A DNA stretch of 41,091 bases, from positions 1-41,091 of the IMG/VR virus record IMGVR_UViG_3300031718_000021; one strand, written 5' to 3'. Made by a program: the position numbers and the translations under genes. Below the pieces are notes generated by a model. That model searched no databases. It saw only the letters and a list, made by a program, of their open reading frames with translations, and was not told the DNA's origin. Positions 1 to 7,686 of the stretch are shown here, one piece after another (the stretch's first letter is position 1; each line of letters starts with the position of its first letter). The DNA is from a virus.

Positions 1-475
1 GCGTGTCGATGTTCGGACAGTTTCCCGGCGGGGCGCCGCTTGCGCTAATCAAAGTGACGTTGCCTCCGCCCCCAAGCAGCCCCGAGTTCAGCGCCGGACT
101 CGGATTCAAGAGCACTGTGGCCGATCCTGAGACGTAGGCACTCACGTTCAGGCAAAACGTGTCATAGCCTCCGACTCCCGCCGTATAGTTTCCCACAGCC
201 GTTATCGTGGATTGCTTGGTTGTCGAAGTCGCTGGCGTAACCTGCGAATTTTGGGGCGTGGAACCATTGATCGAGGTTTGCGGTTGCAAGGTAAGAGAGA
301 ACGTTCCGCTCACGTAGATACCGACCGTGGGGAGCCCGGTCACTCCGATGCAGGCGTTTGGGTTGGCCGCGTTCAGGGTGAAAGTTTTCGCGGTCGATTG
401 CGCGACGAGCAGCGGAGGTGGACTGAGAGCGGCGAGTGCCAGTGCCGCGAAGAAGAGAAAACGGCGAAGGTTCAT
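1..475 (-). CDS. Exported tail-fibre-like protein, 3' part cut by window edge
   Basis: The reading frame starts at 475 and is still open at base 1, giving 158 codons. The N-terminus (MNLRRFLFFAALALAALS) has a basic start, a hydrophobic core and an Ala-Gln cleavage region, so it is a Sec signal peptide. The rest is Ser/Thr/Gly/Asn-rich beta-type sequence like phage fibre or decoration proteins, with no recognised catalytic domain. It follows the fibre gene ending at 528 in the same direction. The gene entering from the right edge (40114-41091) is similar in style and strand and may be its continuation. A direct end-to-end join is out of frame by two bases, so either sequence is missing there or these are two genes. 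Confidence 0.7.
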   Translation of the reverse strand, partial: MNLRRFLFFAALALAALSPPPLLVAQSTAKTFTLNAANPNACIGVTGLPTVGIYVSGTFSLTLQPQTSINGSTPQNSQVTPATSTTKQSTITAVGNYTAGVGGYDTFCLNVSAYVSGSATVLLNPSPALNSGLLGGGGNVTLISASGAPPGNCPNIDT

Positions 476-527
476 GGTTGAAATTCCTTTCGAGAGAAAT
501 GAGAGCGAGGTTTTTGCGAAGAGACTT

Positions 528-2033
528 TTAATTGCTGGTGAAGACGGCGAGGTTCAGCCAGGAAGCTTCTTGTCCGGAGACGCCTGTGCTGACGGTGTTC
601 GTCATCACCGTGCCGCCGCCGACTGAGTTGGTGAAGAAACTAGCAGTAAAGGTCACGACTGCGTTGTTCGCATAAGTCGACCGAGAGAAGGCCGCGCCGC
701 CGATCCCATAGTTCGCGGTGGAGCCAGTGTTGGCCGTCTGTACCGTATCGAAAATCGTCGTCCCATCGCTGACCCAGGCCACATCGGCGCCGGAGTCGGT
801 CTGGGTAAAGTAAGCGCTGAAACTGGCTTCGACTCGGCAGGGGCAGCCGCTCGCCGGCATAGTGAGGGCGTGCGATAGCCAACTCGTCGCGGTGTTCGCC
901 GAGACCGCAACTGGTGAGCCGAGCGTGGTGGTCGACTGTAGCTGTACCGAGGTAGGAGTGTTGCAAGTCAGAGGCAGGGTGCCGGAGAAAGTCAGGGACT
1001 GCCCGCCGGTGCAAGTGGGAAGGGTCGAGGCGACAGGATCGGCGCTGGCGACTCCCACCGCAATCTGACTCGCTCCCAGCGGCAAGCCGCCGATCGCCAC
1101 ACCCGCGCCCTCGTTGAGCGCGACCGAATGCGCGGCAGCTCCGGCGTTCACATTTCCCGAGCCTCCGGGCGCGATGACCTGGCCGTTGACCGTGATTCCG
1201 AGAACGCTGTTGCAGCTCGAGACGAGTTGTTTATTCGCATCCGTGCAGATGGGCTGGCTTACCGTCAATCCCTGGTCGTAGAAATTGGTCACGCCGAAGC
1301 CCGAACTGCCGCCGCCGAAGTTATAGGTCGCTGGACCCAGAGCAGTGGCGGTTACTCCGTTCCAGATGAAGCTCTGCTGCGTCGTCACATTGGCGGTCGA
1401 GGAAATGGTTGTGCCGCCCACCGAGTTCGCGGGCCAACTGAAGGTATGCCCGCCCGCTCCATCCTGGGTGATCTCCCAGGTGATGATGCCTGGCGGAGTG
1501 ACGCCCACTGCGGTCAAGGGCTGGGCGCTGGCGTTGCCGGTGAGGGTGATTTCAAAAAGCTGATTCTGCGCGGAATCCTGAAAGGCAGGCGTGGGCGAGT
1601 AGGGAACCACTGTGGTCAAAGTGGTCGACCCGCCGCCGATCCCGTTCACGGTGTAGAGCGTGCTGCCTGACGAACATTTCGTGCCACCCGCTGCTTTTAC
1701 CAGGAAAGTGTAGGCCACGCCCGCCTGCAGCCAGATGTTCGCGCTTCCGCCGGCCGTCAGGATCACCGGATTCTGGTTCGGCGTGCCCCCGGTGTAATCG
1801 GTATAGGTTCCGAGCGGAGTGGTCGAGTTCACCTGGTAGGTGAATACGCAGCCAAAGGCCAAGGGAACGCCGGACTGATCGAAGAACTGGAGTTGCGGCA
1901 GCGGAGCGAGAACCACGGCGGTTTGCGCGTCGGCTGGCACAAACGTAACCAGTAGTAATAGCACCAGGGCAAAGGCGTACACACCACCTCGGTGGTCTAG
2001 GAAGCGGCGGATGGGGAAGATAGGATTAGGCAT
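528..2033 (-). CDS. Tail fibre protein with N-terminal signal peptide
   Basis: This 501-residue protein has a signal-like N-terminus (basic MPNPIFPIRRFLDHRGG, then a hydrophobic stretch ending at ADAQ). It is followed by the common phage fibre/spike N-terminal repeat: a conserved FFDQSGVPLAFG stretch, then TPLGTYTDYTGGTPNQNPV and GGSANIWLQAG. The remainder is Gly/Ser/Thr-rich beta sequence. The ATG at 2033 is chosen over one at 2051 because GGAGT lies 11 nt upstream of it. That ATG sits in a CATG shared with the start of the rightward gene at 2032. A secretion signal on a fibre is odd, because virion proteins normally assemble in the cytoplasm. The domain call is secure; export is predicted from sequence only. 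Confidence 0.75.
   Translation of the reverse strand: MPNPIFPIRRFLDHRGGVYAFALVLLLLVTFVPADAQTAVVLAPLPQLQFFDQSGVPLAFGCVFTYQVNSTTPLGTYTDYTGGTPNQNPVILTAGGSANIWLQAGVAYTFLVKAAGGTKCSSGSTLYTVNGIGGGSTTLTTVVPYSPTPAFQDSAQNQLFEITLTGNASAQPLTAVGVTPPGIITWEITQDGAGGHTFSWPANSVGGTTISSTANVTTQQSFIWNGVTATALGPATYNFGGGSSGFGVTNFYDQGLTVSQPICTDANKQLVSSCNSVLGITVNGQVIAPGGSGNVNAGAAAHSVALNEGAGVAIGGLPLGASQIAVGVASADPVASTLPTCTGGQSLTFSGTLPLTCNTPTSVQLQSTTTLGSPVAVSANTATSWLSHALTMPASGCPCRVEASFSAYFTQTDSGADVAWVSDGTTIFDTVQTANTGSTANYGIGGAAFSRSTYANNAVVTFTASFFTNSVGGGTVMTNTVSTGVSGQEASWLNLAVFTSN
2021..2026 (+). promoter_or_regulatory. -10-like element of leaderless gene at 2032
   Basis: TAGGAT ends 5 nt before the ATG at 2032, so transcription would begin at or next to the start codon. 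No good -35 is visible at 16-18 bp. The same arrangement recurs before 7462, 9414, 10699 and 17136. An AGGA inside the same stretch could also act as a weak SD, which makes this the least clean of the set. Confidence 0.45.
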
Positions 2034-2352
2034 GGTCGAGAACGACTCCATCGAATACGAGATCGTGAACTGGGAAAAACGCGAAGTCTGGAAGTGCCAG
2101 GGCAGCTGCCAGCGCTTTCGTCACCGCCCCACGGTGAAAGGGTTGATGCCGGCGATCTGTTGCGGCGAGCCGGCGAAACTTGTGACTAAGTACGAGCAGC
2201 CGAAACCCTTCACCGTGTCTGAACCTTTACCGGCTGAATTCGGGAAACCGAGCGACGAAGGAATTGAATTAGCGATGGCCGAGATGCAGGCCGCTGCTCT
2301 CCTCTTTGTAGAGCCTACTCAGGAGCTTCAGAAGCGTGCTTATAAATCGTGA
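2032..2352 (+). CDS. Cys-rich small protein (rightward microgene 1)
   Basis: This 106-residue protein of unknown function begins MVENDSIEYEIVNWEKREVW. It has a KCQGSC pair and a second pair ICCGEP about 25 residues later, consistent with a zinc-ribbon fold, then an acidic helical C-terminus. It lies opposite to the surrounding virion genes. Its start overlaps the fibre start at CATG, and its 3' end overlaps the end of the leftward ejection gene by 38 bp, tail to tail. Balanced composition and Cys pairs argue for a real gene rather than an antisense shadow. Function unknown. Confidence 0.65.
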   Translation: MVENDSIEYEIVNWEKREVWKCQGSCQRFRHRPTVKGLMPAICCGEPAKLVTKYEQPKPFTVSEPLPAEFGKPSDEGIELAMAEMQAAALLFVEPTQELQKRAYKS

Positions 2353-4282
2353 GATTGACATTCGCCTTCGGGCCGCCTTGCTGAATCGCGGCGAGGGCGC
2401 GGTGTCTGCCTTGCGCGCCGATGATGTTGTTGTCTCCATCGAGGTGTAATTCAACGTTGGGTATTCCGTTCTTTGCGATCTGCTGGCGATGGTAGAAAAC
2501 GCTATCCAAATCGCCCTGCGTTTTGAGCACGCTGTTCTCGTCGGCTCCGACTTTCTGTAAAAATCCGCGCGCCGGCACTTGCCCGGTCTTCGTCGCTGCT
2601 ACTGGCCGGTTCTGAATATCGGCGATTCCTTCGTCGGCATCGGTGACACTTCCCGGCGCTCCCGCCTGGCCCGCTTCGCCCCTGGCCAAACGATTGAGCA
2701 TGGGTTTTATTCCCGCCGCTTTCTTCTTGAGCACTTCGTCGAGCATTTGCTGCAACGGGGCGGTCATATCTTCCTCGGGTCCGGGCACGCGGGCTGCGCT
2801 TGCGCTGGCTTCGTCGGCGGCATTCTTAGCCGCGAATTCACGGAGCCGCGAGAGAACCGGATCGGTACTAGGCTCCGGCGTCGACGGGACTGTGGCTGCG
2901 GGCTGTGCCACTTTCGATTGAGGGGTGACCTGCGCGGCTTGCTGCTTTTGCGCGACGACGTCAGAAAACTCCCTGGCTCCGGTTTCGGGATCGACGACCA
3001 CCGTGCGCGGAGCTGGCTTTGCTGTCGCAGCGGCGCGTTGCGCAGGCTTTTTCGGAGGAGCGGGTTCATCCATGCCTCCAGCGAAGGGCTTGTTCTCACC
3101 GGTGGCGTCTAAAACTTTTTGCGGCGGCGGTTCGTCAGCTCCGCCGGCGAAGGATTTGTTTTCTGCGGTAGCGTCGAGTTCGGGAGCGGTTACGCCTTTC
3201 GCTTTGGCAGCGGCTTCGGTTCCCGCCTTGTATACATCCGCAGCAACATCGCCCACGTAGGGAATTCTGCGAATCGCGGCAACCGGGAGTTTCTTCGCAG
3301 CTGCTTTGACTCCGGCTTTGACGCCTTGTCCCGCTGCTGTGTCCGCCGCTTCGCTGAGCGCCCCGGCAGTTCCTTCCACACCCTTCGCCACAGCAGCAGC
3401 GGCAATCGGCGCAGCCGCATGCCCGTAGACTCCAGCAACATCTCCTTCAGCGGCGCTTTGCTCCATGCCGGGAACGTTGACTCCCACGACTTCCGCCAAA
3501 GGGACAGTGACATTGCGATAGAGCGATCCGTGAGCCTTACGTTCGGGAGAATTGTTGGCCGCTGCATCGGAGGCCTGCTCTTCGTGAAGCTTGCGCACCA
3601 GGTCTTCGTGCGTGTCGGTAAGCGGATCCGTCGCACCGTGCCATAGCCCCTTAGCCATCCCTCCGAGATCGGCGCCCATGGAGGCCCAAAAGCCGGGATG
3701 CTGGACCGGTTGATCTTCGATCGGGATGATCCTCGCGCCGGCTTTCACTGCGTCCTGTAAGCGATCGGCGGGAACCACACCTGGTGAGCCATCGGGCGCG
3801 GTGATATGAATCCCCGGTTTCGCTCCGCCCTTTACGGCCGAGGCGAGCTGCTCCGAGGGAATATCTCCGATCGAGCCATCAGGCGCAAAAATGGGAACGG
3901 TGCTCATCGGCTTGGATTGCGCCGGCGAGAAGTCAGCGCCGATCGTTCGCCCAACTGGCGGGACAACATCTGCGGCCGCAGGATTCGAGACATCCATCGT
4001 CGGCTGGCCTTGCGTGTTGCCGGTCTGTGCGCTAACGCCTTGCGGCAGCCGCATGGCCGGGATCGCGGAGTCGGTGTCGAGCTGAGGCTGAACGTGATCG
4101 GGATTGGGAAAAACAGGACCATTGAAATTTGCGGGCGCGCCTGCGTCGGAGTCTTCAACGCCTGCAGCCTGGCGTTGCGGTCGCGTGAGCGCGGCGTACT
4201 CTGCCGGAGTCAGCGGACGAGAGCGTTTGTCGGGCGGGAGTTGCTGGTACTGCTCCCACGTCAGAGTCGGGGCGGTAGCCAT
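2315..4282 (-). CDS. Large ejection-type virion protein with ParB-like C-terminus
   Basis: This 655-residue Ala/Pro/Lys-rich protein occupies the third ejection-protein position after the genes at 5792-6529 and 4286-5788. The N-terminal half holds low-complexity and Ala-rich helical stretches, including an Ala/Gly-rich segment around residues 280-330 that could insert in membranes. The last roughly 90 residues are different and globular. They contain LHLDGDNNIIGAQGRHRALA, resembling the GxxRxxA core of ParB/sulfiredoxin-type nuclease domains. By position it may correspond to a P22 gp16-type DNA-ejection protein, but sequence alone does not prove this. The start at 4282 follows the previous stop by three bases. 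Confidence 0.6.
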   Translation of the reverse strand: MATAPTLTWEQYQQLPPDKRSRPLTPAEYAALTRPQRQAAGVEDSDAGAPANFNGPVFPNPDHVQPQLDTDSAIPAMRLPQGVSAQTGNTQGQPTMDVSNPAAADVVPPVGRTIGADFSPAQSKPMSTVPIFAPDGSIGDIPSEQLASAVKGGAKPGIHITAPDGSPGVVPADRLQDAVKAGARIIPIEDQPVQHPGFWASMGADLGGMAKGLWHGATDPLTDTHEDLVRKLHEEQASDAAANNSPERKAHGSLYRNVTVPLAEVVGVNVPGMEQSAAEGDVAGVYGHAAAPIAAAAVAKGVEGTAGALSEAADTAAGQGVKAGVKAAAKKLPVAAIRRIPYVGDVAADVYKAGTEAAAKAKGVTAPELDATAENKSFAGGADEPPPQKVLDATGENKPFAGGMDEPAPPKKPAQRAAATAKPAPRTVVVDPETGAREFSDVVAQKQQAAQVTPQSKVAQPAATVPSTPEPSTDPVLSRLREFAAKNAADEASASAARVPGPEEDMTAPLQQMLDEVLKKKAAGIKPMLNRLARGEAGQAGAPGSVTDADEGIADIQNRPVAATKTGQVPARGFLQKVGADENSVLKTQGDLDSVFYHRQQIAKNGIPNVELHLDGDNNIIGAQGRHRALAAIQQGGPKANVNLTIYKHASEAPE

Positions 4283-4285
4283 TGC

Positions 4286-5788
4286 TTATTGACTTCTGGG
4301 CTTGCCGCCGAACTGTGAGAAGAAATCCCCGCCAGCGCCTGGCTGTGTCTGCGTTTGAGGTTTCGCGCCCAGCCGGCCTTTGATCGAATCGATGTCCTGC
4401 TGATATGACTGATGGCGATTCGCCATGTCTTTCTTCAGCGTTTCGACTACTTTCATCGTCGCGGAAAATGAAAGGTTGCCGTCGACCACATCCTGCGCTT
4501 CTTTTTTCTGGGTGTCACTCAACACTCCGGAGCCGGTGGCCGAACTGAGCACTTTCGCTACTTCCGAGGATGCGGTTTGCCGTGCTGCGTTCAACGCGGC
4601 CATATTATCGGTGCCGATCATCCCGCCTGTGATCATGCGGAGTGGGACGTTGGCAAACTTCGCGCCCAGGTCGGGAATCTTCGCCGCCGTCTGCGCGTAG
4701 AGATCGAGATTCTTGAGCGCCGTGCCTTCAAAGGCGTTAATCGAATCGAATTGCTTTTGCACCTGTTTCAACGAGGCAGTATCCGCCTGGAAGGTGGCCT
4801 TGTTCGACGCGAGATCCTGATCGGGATGAAGCTCGGCCGAGCGCTTGATGATCGCGGAAGTGGTTCCCGGCGAACGCGCAAAACCGGAAGGCAGCGTGCC
4901 ATCTTTTGAGTAGCGTTCCGCCGCCTGGTCGAGTGCGCTGCCTTGGCCCGGCCCGCCAAGCTGGTTTCCCAGCACCATTGCCATCGGAGATTGCTTCGCT
5001 TTCCAGGAAACAAAACTCGCGGGGGTGCGCTGCTCCGGTGGCAGTGTTTCTCCCGGCACTTTTGGCGCGGTGAGATAGGAACGCAATTCCGCCTTGTCCG
5101 GAGCTTCCATCGGCCCACCTGGCATTTCTGCCTGCAACCTCTGTTGGGTGGTTGTGGCTTCAGTGGCCTTGGTTTGAGCTTCACTTTCTTTCGCGCTGAT
5201 CTCTCGATCCTTTTCGGCTTCCGCCACGATCGCCGAGTGCAGGCGGATCGCGGGCAGGTGCTGCGCGAACACATCGTCACCGGGATATTGTTGCGGCTCT
5301 TTCGAGACGTCCACGCCCGCACTTTGGAGCGACTGGAGTCCGCGTGAGTACACATCCTGCTTTTGCTCTGGCGCGGCCTGGCTGACCTGGTCATGCACGC
5401 CCTGGATGAGATCGGCTTTCTTTTGCTCCTGCGTAAATTGCTCATCGGACAAAGAGGCGAGGTTCTTGCGCTGTGCGATGAGCCCCTGCTGGGCTTGTAG
5501 CGCCGCCGTCCCTGAACCACCGTTCGAGGTCACGAGCTTCGGAATGTCGTTGATCGAGTGTTGGGAGGGATCAAATTGCGTGATGGTCTTCGTCAACGCG
5601 TCCTGATCCTTCATCTGCTGTTGACGAATCTGATTCTCCTGCTGGGCTGCCGCCGTCTGCTGGGCAAGCAAGGCGGTCTGCTGCTTTTCCTGCGCGGCTT
5701 TCGTATATTCGGCCAGCGCGTTCTGGTTGAGCTGTTCCTGTCCTTGCTCGACCTGCGGGAGACCAGCGAGAGGTGCGTAAGCTGCCAT
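4286..5788 (-). CDS. Ejection-type virion protein, coiled coil
   Basis: This 500-residue protein is rich in Gln, Ala and Lys, with long predicted coiled-coil stretches in residues 20-70 and 180-220. A central motif of the type RYSKDGTLPSGFARSP recurs in phage virion-injection proteins. The C-terminus is Gly/Gln-rich. It lies between the two other ejection-type genes with 3-bp spacings, so all three are probably co-translated. The likely role is to leave the capsid with DNA and help form the periplasmic conduit, as P22 gp7/gp16/gp20 do. The assignment rests on position, composition and the central motif. Confidence 0.6.
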   Translation of the reverse strand: MAAYAPLAGLPQVEQGQEQLNQNALAEYTKAAQEKQQTALLAQQTAAAQQENQIRQQQMKDQDALTKTITQFDPSQHSINDIPKLVTSNGGSGTAALQAQQGLIAQRKNLASLSDEQFTQEQKKADLIQGVHDQVSQAAPEQKQDVYSRGLQSLQSAGVDVSKEPQQYPGDDVFAQHLPAIRLHSAIVAEAEKDREISAKESEAQTKATEATTTQQRLQAEMPGGPMEAPDKAELRSYLTAPKVPGETLPPEQRTPASFVSWKAKQSPMAMVLGNQLGGPGQGSALDQAAERYSKDGTLPSGFARSPGTTSAIIKRSAELHPDQDLASNKATFQADTASLKQVQKQFDSINAFEGTALKNLDLYAQTAAKIPDLGAKFANVPLRMITGGMIGTDNMAALNAARQTASSEVAKVLSSATGSGVLSDTQKKEAQDVVDGNLSFSATMKVVETLKKDMANRHQSYQQDIDSIKGRLGAKPQTQTQPGAGGDFFSQFGGKPRSQ

Positions 5789-5791
5789 GGT

Positions 5792-6529
5792 TTATAACCC
5801 CAATCCGAGAGTCGCCCACGCGGGCATGTTGGAATTTGTCGCGAGCGAACTGGCCCCGCTGTTCACATCTCCCGAGACGCCGTTGATCATGCCTTGAATC
5901 GCATTGTTCGATCCGAGGATTCCGCCCGCCTTGGCTTGCGCTGCGTTGTTGATCTGCAGGGCTTGCTGCTGAGCCGCGGTGAGATCGATGTTCGCGGTGT
6001 TGCCGGCCACGCCAAGATTGGTCGAAGCCAGCTGCCCGGTCGAGGAAAGTCCGAGATTCGCGCCGCTCTGGGCTGTCCCCACATTGGTCTGATAGGCGTT
6101 CAGGGCATTGTTGTAGGTCTGCTGATAGGCGTTCTGAGCGAGGTTCTGGCCGTAATTTTCGAGCGCGGTGCCGGTGTTGCCGGACATCAGCGTGCCATTC
6201 GCCGCGGCGTTCTCGTCGATCGCCTGCGTCCCCTGCTGCTGCGCGAAGCGGTAGCCCGGAGTCTGCTCCGCCTGTTGCAGCGTGGGAGCGGTGAAGCCGT
6301 TTTTAATGTAACCGGCGAGCGCGTTCGCGCCCGTCGATCCGACCGACTGATACGGCTGTTCCGCAGAAGTGACATTCGAGAGCGCCGTCTGCTGCGCGGT
6401 ATCGGCCGCAGTCTGATTCTGCTTTTCGAGCCCCTGCGCCTGCTGCGCGCCCGTAACTAAAGCGCCCGATGCGCTCTTCTGTGCATTCGATCCGAGTATC
6501 CCGCTGACGATGGAGCCGACGATTGACAT
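5792..6529 (-). CDS. DNA-transfer (gp7-like) virion protein
   Basis: This 245-residue protein starts MSIVGSIVSGILGSNAQ. It contains the TPGYRFAQQQGTQAIDENAA core followed by GTLMSGNTGTALENYGQ, a signature widely found in podovirus DNA-transfer or ejection proteins. The rest is Gln/Asn/Ala-rich helix. It opens the ejection cassette. The start at 6529 is preceded by a tandemly duplicated 13-bp segment carrying AGGT. The family call is fairly firm; which P22 protein it replaces is inference. Confidence 0.7.
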   Translation of the reverse strand: MSIVGSIVSGILGSNAQKSASGALVTGAQQAQGLEKQNQTAADTAQQTALSNVTSAEQPYQSVGSTGANALAGYIKNGFTAPTLQQAEQTPGYRFAQQQGTQAIDENAAANGTLMSGNTGTALENYGQNLAQNAYQQTYNNALNAYQTNVGTAQSGANLGLSSTGQLASTNLGVAGNTANIDLTAAQQQALQINNAAQAKAGGILGSNNAIQGMINGVSGDVNSGASSLATNSNMPAWATLGLGL

Positions 6530-6531
6530 GA

Positions 6532-6559
6532 ATTTGACCTAGAAGGATTTGACCTAGAA
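6532..6559. repeat. Tandem 13-bp repeat in ribosome-binding region
   Basis: ATTTGACCTAGAA occurs twice with a 15-bp period (6532-6544 and 6547-6559). On the minus strand this duplicates an AGGT-bearing leader directly upstream of the gene starting at 6529, giving two candidate SD positions. Confidence 0.8.
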
Positions 6560-6564
6560 AAGCT

Positions 6565-7104
6565 TTATTCCGGTTTCGAAATTCCCAGACAGACCTGATC
6601 GCACAAGACGCCGCCACGCAACTTCGACTTCACGTTCACCCCGTAGATGGCAAAGCCCGCGCGCCGCGCAAAGCGGATCGCCAGCTTGTTATCGCGGGCA
6701 ATTTCCCCCACGAGCCGCCGCGCCGTCGTGTTCTGCCACATCCATCCGAGCATCATCTTGAAACTCGTGAGCGCCTGATTCCCGTAGCTGCGCGGGAGAA
6801 ACGCCATGTGGGCCTTCCAGCACGCCCAGGTATCCGGGATGAAGACGCCCAAACCGAACGGGCCTTGCTCGTCTGTCGACAGCAAGTAAGTCACGAGATC
6901 GCTTTCGATCGGCTTCCACGCCTCCGGGTTTGTTGTGAAGTCGTCGGAGACATGGGCAAAGATGCGCGGGTGTGTGATCAGTTCGCGGATCGCCCGGTAA
7001 TCGCGCGTGCGAAAGATTTTGCTCGAATCGCCCGCCGAGGGGAGTTTTCCCGCAATGCGCGGCTCCCGATACATTTGCTCGAGCGCCCTGATCTCGTTTT
7101 CCAT
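6565..7104 (-). CDS. GNAT-fold acetyltransferase-like phage protein
   Basis: This 179-residue protein begins MENEIRALEQMYREPRI. It has the usual GNAT pattern: a central sheet region with an FGLGVFIP strand, WKAHMAFLPRSYGNQAL in the acceptor/coenzyme region, then RRLVGEIARDNKLAIRFARR followed by GF, which matches motifs A and B. Similar small GNAT-like proteins are common in phage structural blocks, with unknown substrates. The start at 7104 overlaps the previous stop as TGATG, with GGAAAG 7 nt upstream. An upstream in-frame ATG at 7122 is possible. Confidence 0.65.
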   Translation of the reverse strand: MENEIRALEQMYREPRIAGKLPSAGDSSKIFRTRDYRAIRELITHPRIFAHVSDDFTTNPEAWKPIESDLVTYLLSTDEQGPFGLGVFIPDTWACWKAHMAFLPRSYGNQALTSFKMMLGWMWQNTTARRLVGEIARDNKLAIRFARRAGFAIYGVNVKSKLRGGVLCDQVCLGISKPE

Positions 7105-7448
7105 CAGCCGACTTTCCACCATTTCGTTCCGTCGCTCTTGATCTTGAAATGACTGGTCGCCGATCCGATCGCACCGGTGAGCGTGAGGTTTCCGCCCTGC
7201 ACCCCGGTGAGCGTGTACGTGTTTCCGTCGGAGGAAGTCTTCACGTAGGTGATTTCCTTGCACTGCCCGGTTTGTCCGCCGCTCGATACGCCCGCGGCTG
7301 GCGCGGCCTCGCTGTAGCTGCCCTTCGAAGTGTCGACCTCGTAGAGTGGCGCGATTCCCTGCACGATCAGCATCCACTGGTAGTCGGTCGGCGAAAGCGC
7401 GGAGGCTTGCGTCGTCGGCGGCGGCGGAAGATAGGGAGTAGTGGGCAT
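7104..7448 (-). CDS. Small hypothetical virion-region protein
   Basis: This 114-residue protein has a Pro/Thr-rich N-terminus (MPTTPYLPPPPTTQ) and a C-terminal beta-rich part (GNTYTLTGVQGGNLTLTGAI) ending in KWWKVG. No catalytic motif is seen. It is coupled by TGATG to the GNAT-like gene. Its ATG lies 14 nt from the oppositely directed start at 7462, and no SD is visible before it. It may be a minor head or tail component. Confidence 0.55.
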   Translation of the reverse strand: MPTTPYLPPPPTTQASALSPTDYQWMLIVQGIAPLYEVDTSKGSYSEAAPAAGVSSGGQTGQCKEITYVKTSSDGNTYTLTGVQGGNLTLTGAIGSATSHFKIKSDGTKWWKVG

Positions 7449-7449
7449 T

Positions 7450-7455
7450 TAGACT
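7450..7455 (+). promoter_or_regulatory. -10-like element of leaderless gene at 7462
   Basis: TAGACT is followed by exactly 6 nt and then the ATG at 7462. No SD and no clear -35 are present. The hexamer lies in the 13-bp gap between two divergent starts. Confidence 0.5.
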
Positions 7456-7461
7456 TACAGA

Positions 7462-7686
7462 ATGGAGAAGTTCAATCCGCGCTATGCGCTCATTCCAGCA
7501 GTGCTGATCTGCCGTCTGTGTAAACAGGAGATTCCAAAAGGAACGCCGTTCGCCAAAATCATCGAGTCGTCGAACACACTTAATTTTCTAAAAGGAATCA
7601 CAACAGAAAGCTGGGCGCATCCTGAGTGCATAGAAGAGTTGTCCCCCAAAATGTCTCAGGCGGCCGCTGGCTCCGCCTCCACATAG
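7462..7686 (+). CDS. Cys-rich small protein (rightward microgene 2)
   Basis: This 74-residue protein begins MEKFNPRYALIPAVLICRLC. An ICRLC pair and, about 37 residues later, AHPECIEEL (His-x2-Cys) form a plausible Zn site of the CxxC...HxxC type. It sits between the leftward genes starting at 7448 and ending at 7656, overlapping the latter by 31 bp tail to tail. There is no SD; the TAGACT hexamer 6 nt upstream suggests a leaderless transcript. Function unknown. Confidence 0.65.
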   Translation: MEKFNPRYALIPAVLICRLCKQEIPKGTPFAKIIESSNTLNFLKGITTESWAHPECIEELSPKMSQAAAGSAST

